From NCBI GenBank assembly GCA_947646735.1, contig CANTFK010000037.1:270655-334654 (forward strand): a stretch of 64,000 nt of DNA. Direction: 5' to 3'. The notes below the pieces were generated by a model. The model worked only from the letters and a program-made list of their open reading frames with translations. It made no database searches and had not been told where the DNA came from. Made by a program: the position numbers and the translations under genes. The DNA comes from Peronospora farinosa (lineage: Eukaryota; Oomycota; Peronosporomycetes; Peronosporales; Peronosporaceae). Shown one piece after another: positions 10,701-22,600 of the stretch; position 1 is the stretch's first letter, and each line of letters starts with the position of its first letter.

Positions 10701-12282
10701 CGTCTGCATACTCACGAGCAATGTCGTAGACGGGGTTACCAGACTCTCGCAGGGCCTCCCATGACTGTGATGCAAACCTTTCTTCACGCGCAGACTTCGG
10801 CTCAGCGCTTTGAGGACGCGCCATATGCTCCTCGTTTGCCACGGTAACCACCTCGTTGGTGATTAGACACACTTGTTCCACAGTGCCTCCCTTAAGGTCA
10901 CGTAGGAAATGCTTCCAGGAAAGCCCTGGAAGACTTGTAATGGAAGACGCATTACGAGGAGGACTCTCGACCTCGATATATTGGCGCCTTTGTGGACTCC
11001 CTTCCACGTACACGATAGCGTGGACACATTCCAACGCTAAATTCTCGGTGCTGTTGTCCCCATCGTGCTTCGAGTCACTACTCGAAGCTGGCGAACCGCA
11101 GTCAGGTGATAAACCATCACCCCCCTCTAGGCACTGGATGTCGTCATCCAAGATGCCGGAAACACTGGACGGGAGTACCCCAAACTCGACCGTCGACACT
11201 TGATGCGGGAGCTCCTGCTCGGCCGCCGTAAACCCGCGTGGGAGCCCCTGCTCAACCACAGTATGCCCATGTGGGAACCTCGGTTCGACCACAGTGGGTG
11301 ATGATGGGAACCCCGGTTCGACCATCATGCTCTCGCGTGGGGACTCCTGTCCGTCCACGTTGTACTCGTGTGGGAGCCCCTGCTCGACCACAATATGCCC
11401 ATGTGGGAACCTCGGTTCGACCACAGTGGGTGATGATGGGAACCCCGGTTCGACCATCATGCTCTCGCGTGAGGACTCCTGTCCGTCCACGTCACACTCG
11501 CTGGCGAGCTCTTGCTCGTCGCCACAATGCCCTTGTGGGAGCCCCTGCTCGACCACAATAGGTGCAGATGGGAACCCCGGTTCAACCACTGCATTCACGT
11601 GCGGGAACCCCTGTTCAACCGCATTAATGACGCGCGGGAACCCCTGTTCGACCGCGTCGTCCTCGTCGTCCTCTTCGCTCTGTAGCGAGGAGTCACTGTC
11701 ACTTGTGTCCCGAAGAACAGCACAAGCAGTGCAGAGAGGGCCATCGCTCGCTCTGTGCACCGCCAACGTCGTGGAATCGCGATCCACGACTGTGACGTTT
11801 GGCCAGTCACTTGGAGATACCAAGAGATGGGTAAACACTTCACTGACATCGAACTTGCGTCGACGTCTCACTGATCTGGCTAACCAGTCGATCTGGGGCT
11901 TATAACGTGCCAACCATGGCATGCCCAGTATGCAATCGAATGCATAATTCATCGCGATCACCAAGAAATCATCATTACTGCGAAAGCCATCAAACGTATA
12001 CGGCAACGACACTTCGCGCCGCGATACGCGGTGTGGTTTCCCGTCAGCCAACTTGACGACGACTTGGCCAGGTCCCTCACGGACCTGAATGCTGGGAGGC
12101 AGCATCGACAAACAAGATTCACGAAAGAAATTGTTTGTTGCTCCTGAGTCCAGGAGTGCTCGCAGAGGTCGCCGGACGCCGGCGACATGTAAACTGACAA
12201 TAATCAGACGTGAATCACCACTCGTAGTGGTGGCATTTAACCGTGCGCGTAGCGCAGGAGGACTGGAAGGTTGGGCTGCCAC
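6865..12282 (-). CDS. Gypsy pol polyprotein of element B (protease-RT-RNase H-integrase-chromodomain)
   Basis: A 1805-codon intact frame. Domains in order: aspartic protease (DSGATNNF near residue 45), a linker of fifteen 11-residue repeats (about 210-372), reverse transcriptase ([11 protein letters not shown] near 706), RNase H ([11 protein letters not shown] near 860, [12 protein letters not shown] at its end), integrase with the HHCC zinc site (about 1090-1135) and D,D,E core (SMDF near 1165, SDRDPRF near 1227, E in the [10 protein letters not shown] region near 1262), and a chromodomain (about 1640-1700, [17 protein letters not shown]). The last ~105 residues are low-complexity acidic and overlap the antisense RS-coding sequence. 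The frame is open upstream to the slippery site at 12342-12348, so it is probably made as a gag-pol fusion by -1 frameshifting. No stops. Confidence 0.95.
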   Translation of the reverse strand: MAAQPSSPPALRARLNATTTSGDSRLIIVSLHVAGVRRPLRALLDSGATNNFFRESCLSMLPPSIQVREGPGQVVVKLADGKPHRVSRREVSLPYTFDGFRSNDDFLVIAMNYAFDCILGMPWLARYKPQIDWLARSVRRRRKFDVSEVFTHLLVSPSDWPNVTVVDRDSTTLAVHRASDGPLCTACAVLRDTSDSDSSLQSEEDDEDDAVEQGFPRVINAVEQGFPHVNAVVEPGFPSAPIVVEQGLPQGHCGDEQELASECDVDGQESSRESMMVEPGFPSSPTVVEPRFPHGHIVVEQGLPHEYNVDGQESPRESMMVEPGFPSSPTVVEPRFPHGHTVVEQGLPRGFTAAEQELPHQVSTVEFGVLPSSVSGILDDDIQCLEGGDGLSPDCGSPASSSDSKHDGDNSTENLALECVHAIVYVEGSPQRRQYIEVESPPRNASSITSLPGLSWKHFLRDLKGGTVEQVCLITNEVVTVANEEHMARPQSAEPKSAREERFASQSWEALRESGNPVYDIAREYADVFPDKIPAELPADRGVRHEIDLVPGSKYCVTRQWPLPRDQVEAIDAFFEGRRKAGHVRESISPHSSPTFCVKKATGGWRIVHAFNKLNDATIPAQTPIPRKDMVLNSMSGSVIFSAIDLTDGFYQILMRPSDIPLTAVSTPSGMLWEWLVMPQGLKNAPATFNRMVSQVLRPLRNFAPSYFDDIFVHSRAEGNLNDVQVHLQHLKQVFQVMRDNKLYANLKKCVFCAPEIPVLGCYVSKSGVRADPEKVSSICSWPTPKNPTELRQWLGLANYLHKYTKDYAGSIQPLSSLLKKDATWLWRPEHQAAFEAVKKSLASAPVLVLPDDSKPFHVVCDASDFAIGCALMQFDDEGRERVVSYQSRQMKPAEKNYPVHDKELLAMRYALIKFRVHLLGESTFALYTDHASLRTAMKSPHLSQRMARWLSFFSEYNFVVHYKPGKTNILADALSRRPDYDPRTALSRQATDDEDDDDRCAMCVSLNLTRVTPEPCLFDEIVAAYKGDSDYADIIEYLRAPSDAALGALSRTKRDHIHRYSLDGDLLLYSIDQFDSPRTVIANDMDLRARIIHEYHDAPAGGHLGREKTFAAVSRDFFWPHMYKWVRNWIRTCEICQRVKPSPSSQAPLRSLPIAAEAWRSVSMDFIFGLAPDSQARTGILVFVDRFSKMTHLVPVHAKVTAAETAAHFIDAVFRHHGLPENIVSDRDPRFTSAFWTSLFELLGTKLLMSTASHPETDGQTERVNRVLEDVLRSYATSFTSWSAFLPLAEFALNNAVHASTGLTPFFVNSARHPRVPTVLAVGRPTTPSGSTLGGDKGDKQGSSAAHGILSANAVTRSKAKTAILTPSDVASPLARWTAQTLIDPSSGKRSPTANYAPIESARPIDDMAVSEFILQRQAITRFVRDALQTAVDLQKENADKHGRKNMSKFEKGDRVLLSTEGLRDSAVTNLGASKLAPRFIGPFKVLKAIGDAYTLDVPSSLRLHPTFYVGRLKEYRPATLHGLAPTPASGVRKSNGLPVALDAPMTWGGVSIPSEPDQASGAPESLSARAVHGSTAGSHSKSSPPGQHVHWQPQPPAEHRQLYSRPDQHRPEQPGRQLYHRESPPPLVDAEGQVRWIVDRIVGHEDPPQPLLQSAHEKRAVPSVRRYRVRWLGFPPEQDTWEPRSSLLRDVPDVVLSYEATKSDYSKAGEHANALVTNESGKEIHVVGNGNDDKNENDVANANDVANEIDAVIENVAVNTYHDCEARIAQLDGQANVSLPCADDPAEIDSAVASGAASRAHHE
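11166..11655 (-). repeat. 33-bp tandem repeat (11-residue units) in the pol linker of element B
   Basis: About fifteen tandem 11-residue units between protease and RT, core VVE(P/Q)G(F/L)P followed by four variable residues. A 132-bp block of four units (11238-11369, repeated at 11370-11501) is duplicated in B and single in A. Confidence 0.85.
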
Positions 12283-12307
12283 CGGGGGACCCGGACCTCC
12301 GTTCCAA

Positions 12308-12348
12308 CCAGTAGGGCGCCCTGCACCTACTGGTCCCGACCGTTTTTT
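12308..12348 (-). promoter_or_regulatory. -1 ribosomal frameshift signal between gag and pol, element B
   Basis: On the minus strand the canonical slippery heptamer A AAA AAC (12342-12348) is in phase with the gag codons. After an 8-nt spacer comes a perfect 8-bp stem CCAGTAGG/CCTACTGG (12308-12333) with a 10-nt loop. The gag stop TAG is inside the stem. Shifting -1 here enters the pol frame, which is open from this point. Confidence 0.78.
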
Positions 12349-13376
12349 GGACGTGCGGCCGGTACAGCACCCTCATGATGGGCGTCCACTACTTGCACCG
12401 ATAATGGGGCTGGCGCACGGCACTCTGCCGCGCGATGTCCTGGCTTGCGACAACGAAAGCAAACCATTGGACGCCCGGTGCGAGCGTCACCTTTATGATG
12501 AAAGACACGTCGCCGGTCACCCGACGACTCAATAACGTCGATCTCCATAGGTTCTGGGCCAGAAGGCCGGGGAACGCTGACGACCGAGGGTTTGGCATAG
12601 GCCTTTGTGACCCTAAAGTCTTCACGGAGTGCGATGGCGAATGCCTCCTCCAATGTGGCAGGCTCGGCGCGCTCCAGCGATAAGCGGGTCTGCCCCTCAC
12701 GCATACCATCCACAAAGACATTCACCTGTGTGTACATGTCCATGGGGTGCGTGATAATACACGACGCCAGATGCCTAGCCATCTGTACGTAGTCGCGCAT
12801 CGCCATTTTACCCTGTCGCATCGACAGGAATCTTGATCGCACCAGTTTCTCCTCTTGTGGTGGCTCGAAGGCAAGACGGAGATCGTCCTGGATGGTATCC
12901 AAGGTGGGAAATGCGTGCTCGTCCACAACGAGTTTACCAAGGGCCCACTCCTTGGCCTTCCCGGTGAGGCGGGAAAGAAGAAAGTTGACCTTCGCCTGTG
13001 GAGCCTCAAGAAGTCTCGAGGCGATGGCGATATCAACTTCTCGGAACCACCGGTTCAGCGATAACCGGTCCTTACCTTCTCCAGAGTAGGAGGAGGTTTC
13101 CATCTTCACGGCCTCATTACGTGAAGGGCGCGAGGGAGTTAAGCCTCGCCGGTTGGATTCGGCGAGCTCGCGTGCCATAAACTCATGTATGGCGAGACGT
13201 TGCGCGTCAGGGGTCGCTGATCTCATCAGCGACGCGACGAATGCCTCTCCCGATATCGCCGCGAGGCGATTAAGGGCATCCCACTCAACACCAGTAAGAT
13301 GGGGGAAGGTCGCGTGCTCCAGAAATAAATCTGGAGCGTCAAAGTACGACGATTCGCTCATCCCAAACTCGGGCAT
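12327..13376 (-). CDS. Gypsy gag, element B
   Basis: A 349-aa structural protein that packages the element RNA. It has a helical gag domain (residues ~95-215; the segment near [18 protein letters not shown] is typical of Gypsy gag) and a single CCHC zinc knuckle near residue 310 ([14 protein letters not shown]). The ATG lies 27 bases from the 5' LTR, just after the PBS. It ends in the frameshift region, so most translation should stop here and a minority continue into pol. It is intact. Confidence 0.93.
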   Translation of the reverse strand: MPEFGMSESSYFDAPDLFLEHATFPHLTGVEWDALNRLAAISGEAFVASLMRSATPDAQRLAIHEFMARELAESNRRGLTPSRPSRNEAVKMETSSYSGEGKDRLSLNRWFREVDIAIASRLLEAPQAKVNFLLSRLTGKAKEWALGKLVVDEHAFPTLDTIQDDLRLAFEPPQEEKLVRSRFLSMRQGKMAMRDYVQMARHLASCIITHPMDMYTQVNVFVDGMREGQTRLSLERAEPATLEEAFAIALREDFRVTKAYAKPSVVSVPRPSGPEPMEIDVIESSGDRRRVFHHKGDARTGRPMVCFRCRKPGHRAAECRAPAPLSVQVVDAHHEGAVPAARPKNGRDQ

Positions 13377-13402
13377 AGGAAGGACTACAAAGTGCTACCA
13401 GG

Positions 13403-13744
13403 TGTAACGGGGCTAGAACGTACCGTCACTAGCTTACACGTGCGCTTGAGGAAGACTCAAGCCCGAGTATTAGGTATTAAGTAAATTTAACTCTGATTTT
13501 TATTTTGGTTTTAATTCGTACTAATTACGAAGATTTTAGTCGTAATAAATACGACAGTGTTCCCGCCTTTCGGGAACCACACAATTTCAGGTTGATTTAT
13601 CATTGGTCCATATTGGGGACTTTAGGCCCAATAATAAACCAATAATAAATTACCACGCTGTGCCCGCTATTCGGGCCCAGCACCTGCCTACATATGTAAT
13701 TGTTTATTTGTGTTAATGCTATATGTGTAATGTAGCCCATTACA
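13403..13744 (-). repeat. 5' LTR of element B (342 bp)
   Basis: TG...CA ends; by eye identical to the LTR at 6052-6393. The minus-strand sequence just inside reads CCTGGTAGCACTTTG. The TGGTAGCA part fits the 3' end of an initiator-Met tRNA as primer. Flanked on the right by GTCTC. Confidence 0.95.
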
Positions 13745-13749
13745 GTCTC

Positions 13750-14793
13750 GTGCGAAAGCTCAAGTTGAGTCGTCAACACTGGCAGCCATGAAGGCCTACC
13801 ATGTGACGAGCTCAATGGCCTCCGATATCAAGGAGTGTTACAGTCAGGACGAACATTGTCGCCTGCTGTTGGATCATTTTGGTGGACGAAAGGTTACCCT
13901 TCCGTCGCACCTCAAAGCGAAACTAAATCGCTTTAGTTACAGTGATGGCCTGTTATGGCATCAACTGTCACCCTGTGATCCCCTTGAGAATCTATGTCCC
14001 TCATGACACAGATCTCAAGCTGATGATACTTCCCGAGTGCCATGATGCGCCATCTAGTGGGCATCTGGGCCGTGAAAAGGCATTCTTACGAGTGTCAGAG
14101 GAATTTTGGTGGCCCCACCTATATCGGTGGGTGGCCAACTATATTCGCTCTTGCGAAGAGTGTCAGCGCATAAAGCCTGCACCTTCGAACGGTGCGCCAC
14201 TGAAGCCACTGCCGATTCCAACTGAATGTTGGAAGTCGGTCAGTTTGGACTTCATGTTTGGCTTACCGCCTGACCATAAAGACAGGACGGGGCTCGTCGT
14301 CTTTGTAGACAGACTGAGCAAGATGGTGCATTTGGCACCATGTAGCACCAAGATCTCAGGAAAAGAGGCTGCCCTCTTGTTCCTGGATCACGTGTATCGA
14401 CTACACGGGATGCCCGAGTCCATAGTATCGGACCTGGATCCGCGTTTTACGTCGGGTTTTTGGCGACATGTGTTTGAGCTGCTGGGTAGCAAGCTCCACA
14501 TGTCAACCGCTGATCATCCCCAGACCGATGGCCAAACAGAACGGGCCAATCGAGTCGTGGCGGATGTGTTGCGTACAATAGCGACTCCCAAAGAATGGAG
14601 CAAGCAATTGCCATTCGTGGAGTTCGCTATTAATAATAGTGTTCACGCCAGTACGGGTGAAACACCGTTTTACATTAACGGACTGCGTCATCCTCGAACG
14701 CCAGTCTCGTTTGTACGCAGCCCGAGTCTTAGTGGGGGATGGCCCCATCACTTCGCTCGGTGCGAATGCCAAAGAGGACCAAGGTTGCCCTAG
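13750..14793 (+). pseudogene. Integrase of element C, frameshifted
   Basis: Begins in the frame that continues from RNase H at 6051 and shifts frame near 13970-13990. The rest (13942-14793) carries the HHCC zinc site (HDAPSSGHLGREK, CEECQRIKP) and the D,D,E core: SLDFMFGL near 14250, SDLDPRF near 14430 and QTDGQTERANR near 14530. A second frameshift near 14730 throws the end out of frame; the correct continuation is in the frame of 14639-14926. The catalytic residues are still present, but the protein cannot be made whole. Confidence 0.85.
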
Positions 14794-14946
14794 TGACACT
14801 GCTCATTTAGCAGTGGTCACGACACCTATAGGCGTCACAGAGGAGGCACGGCAAGAAATGCCAGTGCTCCTTGCCGATGACACTATAGTGTTATCAACAG
14901 CGTCGACCCATGAACAAACCTCATAGGCGAGCTGGATGCTAAAAGC

Positions 14947-15897
14947 GTGAGCGAAGCTCAGCGCTTTGTGGATGAGCGATTAGCCATCACACGTAAAGTC
15001 CGTGACTCGATGGCAAGCACACAGGACAAGCAAAAACAATATGCAGACCAGCATGGTCGCAAAAACAATGAACACTTTAGTGTGGGGGACAAAGTGCTAT
15101 TAAGTACTGCTACCCTACCTAAACATGCAATTTCTGTACTACCTGGTGGTACTACTAAGCTATTGCTCCGATTTATTGGGCCCTTTACGGTGGTCGAGGA
15201 GGTTGAAGACCTAAATTATAGGCTCACTCTCCCACCGTATATGAAGACGCATCCCGTATTTTACGTGGGTCGTCTGAAACGGTATGTTTATCCAGAAGAG
15301 ACCACATATCCATATCGGTCTAACGAGACCGATGGTGACGTCGACTGTGAGTCGAGCGTCGCGGCCGATCTGGCGACGAGGAAGCCGATAGGCTCCCCGT
15401 ATACGAACGAGGCGAAAAAGGACTCGATGATTGAGGAGGACTCCGCGTTTGTCGCGGGTCTCTCATCACCAGTCGCTCGTGTATGTCCAAACGGGTCTTC
15501 AGGCGTTCATACCCCTGACAGTCCCTCGCCCTCACATCGCGCAGATCCGAGGTCAGTCGCGAGACTTAACTCTCGAGATCTGTCACCTGCCTCTTCTGAG
15601 CAGCGGACTCAGCCTGCGACTGAACAGCAGCAGGGTAGGCAGCCGCGAGTAGGTGGGCGTAATCGCCACTCCTATCGGGCGCCACCTGTGTTGGTGGACA
15701 CTGAAGGGAATACGCGCTTCCTTGTTGAAAGGCTGTTGGCCCACCGGTTTGTGAAGCGAAAGCTCCAAATCTTTGTCCAGTGGAAGGGTTACCCAACGAG
15801 CTTTGACTCGTTGGAGCCTGTGGACGCTTTGCGCGTCGACGTGCCTCGGCTGGTGGCTGCTTATGTGAAGCAGCACCAGCTGTCGTCGTTCTGCTAG
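14947..15897 (+). pseudogene. Integrase C-terminal and chromodomain segment of element C
   Basis: Encodes the C-terminal part of the pol polyprotein: a helical segment (QKQYADQHGRKNNEHFSVGD), an SH3-like fold (LRFIGPFTVVEEV, HPVFYVGRLKRY), a low-complexity linker, and a chromodomain at the end (IFVQWKGYPTSFDSLEPVDAL) that would target integration to modified histones. The frame is open for 316 codons but is cut off from the integrase core by frameshifts. The antisense frame 15566-16237 overlaps its end. Confidence 0.8.
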
Positions 15898-16237
15898 GTC
15901 CGGATGGACTAACAGAAGAAGCGTAGCGAGAATCAATTGGGGGTTGCTTACCGCCCAAAATTTCATGTGCACGCTTCATGGCGAAGCTGATTCGCTGCGA
16001 CCGCTGTTTCGTTGCATCTACATGCAAGGTAACACGGCGCCGGAGTTCAGCTTCATATTCGACGGCTGTTTCGATAGAACGCAGTACGACTGGAATTGGG
16101 AAAGCACGACCAACTGCTTTGCCCTGCTTTTTCCACAAAGGAAAGACGCTATAAAATTTATGAGCGTCAATAGTTGCACGCTGCAAAAGCGCTGCACTAG
16201 ACCCATCCGAGTTCATCAACTCAGATGGAGGTAGCAT
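15566..16237 (-). CDS. Antisense ORF at the 3' end of element C (223 aa)
   Basis: Runs antisense to element C, overlaps the chromodomain end and reaches the likely 3' LTR; its first ATG (16235-16237) touches the putative LTR start. The protein has a Pro-rich start, a charged helical stretch (about residues 20-100, for example VEYEAELRRRVTLHVDATKQ), and a Ser/Gln/Ala-rich tail. No family is recognised and no clear similarity to the antisense protein of B is seen. Its position is the same as in B, which makes it more likely to be a real extra gene of these elements. It stayed open although pol has decayed. Confidence 0.42.
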   Translation of the reverse strand: MLPPSELMNSDGSSAALLQRATIDAHKFYSVFPLWKKQGKAVGRAFPIPVVLRSIETAVEYEAELRRRVTLHVDATKQRSQRISFAMKRAHEILGGKQPPIDSRYASSVSPSGPSRTTTAGAASHKQPPAEARRRAKRPQAPTSQSSLGNPSTGQRFGAFASQTGGPTAFQQGSAYSLQCPPTQVAPDRSGDYAHLLAAAYPAAVQSQAESAAQKRQVTDLES

Positions 16238-16430
16238 TGGTGGCAAGCCACCACTCACGTAGCCGCCCTCGCGACGGCGGGCTAGTGAGTGTAATCACTT
16301 TAAATTTTACCATTAAGTTCTTTAAGTACCTTAATCACCTATAAATAAATGCTGCGATGTAGAAGATAATTAAATTCTGCATTCTAGCTACTCTGTCTCC
16401 TAGTGCTGTCTGCATATACCCAGCCCAAAT
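16238..16430 (+). repeat. Probable 3' LTR of element C (boundaries uncertain)
   Basis: Starts TGGTGGCAAGCCACCA (palindromic, 16238-16253), followed by a strong stem-loop (16252-16291: CACTCAC/GTGAGTG outer, TAGCCGCC/GGCGGGCTA inner with one bulge) and a TATAAATAAATG box near 16340. An end at TCTGCA near 16422 would give TG...CA. The partner LTR is outside the window, so the limits are guesses. Confidence 0.4.
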
Positions 16431-17034
16431 GACTGATTGCGACGCAATTTACCTGCTTACTATGCTTGATGGAAATAAAGACTGGCGCTAATCGCAATTG
16501 CACATGTCCTTTCCTGACACCAAAACGTTAGTCCAAATCCCCAACGCTCAGCTTCTAACATGACATTTTGTCAACGCACCGTCGACTTTAGCATCAATTA
16601 CATACGCAGGGGCACAATTTTTCCGGTGCTTTGCAAATTTAACCCTTGATATTGATATTCGTAACTTGATGGGTGTGTTACGTTTTGTTGCAAATGCAAG
16701 AAACGTAATGAGTCCGGTTTGCAAAAATATTTCCGAAACGTGTGCACGAAGACTTCGAATTAGTATCAAGATAATAAATCTTATGTATCTCGCTGTACTA
16801 GTGTATCGCTGTAGGATGGCCGCGTTCGAGAACCTGTCAGCAAACATCGCGCAGAAGCGACAGGGGGCAGAGCCACCAAGCAGAATCGTTGCTGCACTTT
16901 CGATGATTGGCGCGCGCTTTGCAAAGATTGGTCTTATACGTCGATCTCGTCAAATTCAAAGCTGATAGCCGTCTTGACGTTTGTTTCGGTAGTTCTCACG
17001 TTGCACTGACCAACAAGTTGCTTATATCCAAAAG
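16431..17034. other. Intergenic region, nothing recognised
   Basis: About 600 bases between element C and the malic enzyme gene. Short frames on both strands show no recognisable protein. It presumably holds distal promoter sequence of the malic enzyme gene. Confidence 0.5.
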
Positions 17035-17042
17035 CTCAGTCT
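17035..17042 (+). promoter_or_regulatory. Oomycete-type initiator of the malic enzyme gene
   Basis: CTCAGTCT fits the oomycete Inr consensus YTCANTYY, 29 bases before the ATG. The same TCAGTCT core precedes the MAPK fusion and HisRS genes. Confidence 0.45.
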
Positions 17043-17070
17043 TTGATTCGATTTAAGCCGCTCAAGTCAG

Positions 17071-19021
<1,951 letters not shown>

Positions 19022-19589
19022 CTTCATGCGACTCGGGAAGACAGGGGAATTGTATTATGACACATGCACACTCAGCAAATTTGGTATGCTTTTGCATCTT
19101 TGGGCTTAAGACCTTATGGTGTAACAAATGACAGCGTCACTTTATAAATATCGTATTGCTGTAAAATACCTGTTCACTGGAAGTTTGTATCTAAAGAAGT
19201 CAATGTATTGCTTTTAAAGTCTAAATGACTCGTTCAACAATAACTTAACACGGGATTTCTAGTAGCTTTTGCCTACAGTAGCTTTCAAGGTTAAACAAAC
19301 TTTGCACATAGGTTTTTTTTATTATGGACAAAGGCGATCTAATTGCGTTTAGACATTCTATCTATCGTCACACTCATTTGTCATTTCTTTACGTTTGTTT
19401 GGTTGTCTACTGAAACACTTTTTTGTCGTACTTTCACAATCGAGACTAGAAAAAGAGTCGAATTAAAGCCAGAAACGAGACAACAGTGCACGCACGTTTA
19501 TTGAATCTTGTGTTATTAAATTTCCATAGTGAAATCTAGTTAACATTTCGGAATTGTCCCGTCGTAATCTATTTATAAGAAAATATCAA
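19022..19589. other. Intergenic region
   Basis: AT-rich spacer between the malic enzyme and MAPK fusion genes, with a T8 run near 19313. No gene or RNA is recognised. It should hold the malic enzyme 3' end and the upstream promoter of the next gene. Confidence 0.5.
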
Positions 19590-19597
19590 TTCAGTCT
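19590..19597 (+). promoter_or_regulatory. Oomycete-type initiator of the PH-MAPK gene
   Basis: TTCAGTCT matches YTCANTYY, 67 bases upstream of the ATG at 19664. Confidence 0.45.
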
Positions 19598-19663
19598 GTC
19601 CGTAAAAGCCAGTAAAAGGGAACGATCACGTCGAACTTGACGAAAGACAATCATTCTTGTCGA

Positions 19664-22600
19664 ATGGAATTGTCTACTTTCGTGACTACGACAGAGCTTC
19701 CAACCCAAGGACGTGACTTACTACTTGGTGCTTTCTCAAACGGTAGCAACAACGTGATAAATAATACAACAAACAAGAATAATATGGATGATTTACTACG
19801 AAATTCATCATCAATATCAACGTCTACTCCTATCACACATGAAGTACATTGGGAAGGTTATGTACGTAAGAAAGGAGACTGGTTACCACGCTGGGAAGAA
19901 CGATATTTGATTTTAGATGGGGCTACACTCACTTATTACAATTCAAAGGAAGAAGCTCGAAGTGCACGTAATTTACGGGGTCGTATGATCATTAATAAAG
20001 TTCGACCGGAAAATTACGGCAAAGCCCATGGCTTTCTCTTGGAGACTCAGGGTCATAAATATTTTCATTTATGCTGTTCGACCGAGCTAGAAAAAGACAT
20101 GTGGGTTGAAATGATGCAAGCTGCTATTGAAGAAGGAGTACGACATGATGCTCATAATAGTCTTTCGATCGAAGGGATTGAGGCATTGCAGATGCAGACA
20201 TCTCCGACTCAAGTAGACCTTCGAGGTTTTTATTTTGCTTTTCGCCAACTGCTCATCTCACACTCGTCGTCACCACAGTTTTTCCCGAAACTCTCACGAG
20301 ACGTTGTACTTACGTCTAATTACGCACCTACCGTGCCTTTCTGGGGCGAATATCATGGACTTGATGGTGTACTGCACTTTTTTTCCATCTTGTACGAGAC
20401 GGTGGAGATTACAGCCTTTTTCGTGACCGATATTGCTCAAGCCAAAGAAGGGTCTACTGCTGTAGTGGCTGGACGGGAAACCATGAAGAACAGAGACAAT
20501 GGGCGCAAGTTCACGCAGCAGTGGCAGCACACGATTGAGTTTGCACCCGACGGACGGGTCAAGAATTTGACCATCTCGGCAGATCCGATTGCTGCCTCAG
20601 CGGTTTTTGGCTGCAGCGCTACGTCTAGTTTGTCGTTGCCTATGGCTGCAGTTGTTGGCAACACGGTCCACGACAATCCCGCAGGAAAATTTCACGTCGT
20701 TGTGTTCCGCGGCGAGCAGATTTCGGACCAGGGTTTCATCGACGATATAGAGCAGATAGATGGATTGGAGGCTGATGACGAGAAGCAACCATCGAACCGC
20801 CGTGTGTTTTTGGGGTTGCGTTTGGTGACAGATGGCAAGAATAATGTGTATGCACCGACCTCGTCCTCGAACTGCGTGGCACGGACACGGACATGCGACC
20901 CGGAGGAATCACGGGATCCCAAGTGGAATTCCAAGCACGATATTCCGTTTGCTGGATCATTGAGGGGTAAGCCTTGCTTCATTCTGATTGAAGCTTGGGA
21001 AGTCATGGACAGCAATGGATCTGGGGAAGCCTCGGAACGTGTAGTTGGTGTTGCCAAGGTCAACCTTGCGCCGTTTCTGGCGCTGGCCAGTTCATCGCGA
21101 ACGGTCCGAGAGAGTGTTATTCACTCGGATATTGCTCGTGGCGCCGTGCCGCAGTGGTACACCTTGTTGTCTGCAAGCGAGACAAAGTTTACTTGTGGGC
21201 GAGTACAGCTCAGCATAAGTTTCGAAGCCTCCACGGCTTCCTTCGCTGCGATGTCGCGCTCTAATCTTGCAGTTGCACCGCGAAATGGCATTGATGGGGA
21301 CTCGCCTGGTTTGGATTCGAATGCGCCAACACCGCAGGTTTATCCGTCAGGAGCAATGGTGCAATCGATGAGCCACCGTGTTGCGTTAGCCCGCGGTTGC
21401 TCTTTTCGCGATACAAAACGGGATAATCACCAATTTCGGGTGGGCAATACAAACTTCGACGTTCCGAAGCGCTATCAAATGATCAAAGCTGTGGGCCAAG
21501 GCGCATATGGCTGTGTGATTGCTGCTAGTGACACGGAAACGGGCCAAGCACTCGCCATAAAGAATATTCCGAATGCTTTCAACGATCTCATCGACGCAAA
21601 GCGCATTCTTCGGGAGATTCGCCTCATGCGCCATCTGAACCACCCAAACTTGGTGAATTTGCTTGACCTGCTTCGTCCACCGACTCTGCAAGAGTTCAAT
21701 GACGTTTACATTGTGACAGATCTCATGGAAACTGACCTGCATCGTGTCATTCACTCGAACCAATCGATCAGTGACGACCACGTGCAGTACTTCTTGTATC
21801 AGATGCTGGTTGCTATCAACTACGTGCATTCTGCTGAGGTGCTCCACCGCGATTTGAAGCCATCCAACATTTTGGTCAATTCAGATTGCGACCTGAAGCT
21901 GTGTGATTTCGGCCTCGCTCGTGGCATTCAGGGTATGGACTCAGGTCTCACCGAGTACGTCGTCACTCGCTGGTACCGCGCTCCAGAATTGCTGCTTTCG
22001 TCGAAGTATGACAAGCAAATGGATGTGTGGGCCATTGGATGTATTCTGGCTGAGATGCTTGGTCGGCGGCCTCTTTTCCCTGGCCATGACTATTTGCACC
22101 AGCTGAAGATTATTATGGACGTTGTTGGCTCACCGTCAGAGAACTCGTTGGATTTCATTACTAACCCAAAAGCAAAGCGATTCATTTTGCGTCAGCCTAA
22201 AAAGCCGAAGGTGCCGCTCTCGTCCGTGTATCCGCGTGCAACTCCACAATGCCTCGATTTGCTTGAGAAGATGCTGGTATTTGATCCACGTAAGCGTATT
22301 ACGATCCAGGAAGCCCTCGCACACCCTTACTTAAGCTTGGTGCGCGATCGATCTGTGGAAAAGACATGCCCTTCGTCATTTGATTTTGCATTCGAGAATG
22401 CCGACTTGACCAAGCAGAAGCTGCAGGAACTCATTTTTGAGGACGTGTGTACATTCCACCCGGATGCTCGTATCTCTGATCCGGTACTTTCAGTTGCCTC
22501 TGCTGCAGTGAGCGATGCCTCGAGTCGATCACATAGCCTTTCTAGAGCTGACTCGACTTCAAGTACAAGGAGACCAAAAGCACCGGGCTCGGCCTCTTCT

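Larger units (their letters stand above)
6052..13744 (-). mobile_element. Ty3/Gypsy chromovirus-type element B, full length, nested in element C
   Basis: Complete 7,693-bp element on the minus strand: 5' LTR (13403-13744), PBS-like TGGTAGCA two bases inside the LTR, gag, -1 frameshift signal, pol (protease, RT, RNase H, integrase, chromodomain), polypurine tract GAGAAGGGGG next to the 3' LTR, then the 3' LTR (6052-6393). It is flanked by a perfect 5-bp target duplication GTCTC (6047-6051 and 13745-13749). By eye the LTRs are identical and the frames intact, so insertion is recent and the element may still be able to move. Confidence 0.96.
13745..16237 (+). mobile_element. Ty3/Gypsy element C, second segment (integrase to 3' end), decayed
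   Basis: Continuation of the element C pol after the insertion of B. Contains integrase and chromodomain with frameshifts, then an antisense reading frame, and ends at a likely 3' LTR starting near 16238 with a palindromic TGGTGGC/GCCACCA. No second LTR is in the window to fix the boundary. Confidence 0.82.

Noticed and set aside
7826..10847. Plus-strand ORFs of 60-115 codons opposite pol
   Set aside because: They are shadows of the intact pol frame; none has a domain or unusual codon pattern, unlike the RS-rich frame at 6666-7724.
16548..16965. Opposed ~99-codon ORFs between element C and malic enzyme
   Set aside because: No recognisable protein, overlapping on both strands; probably chance.
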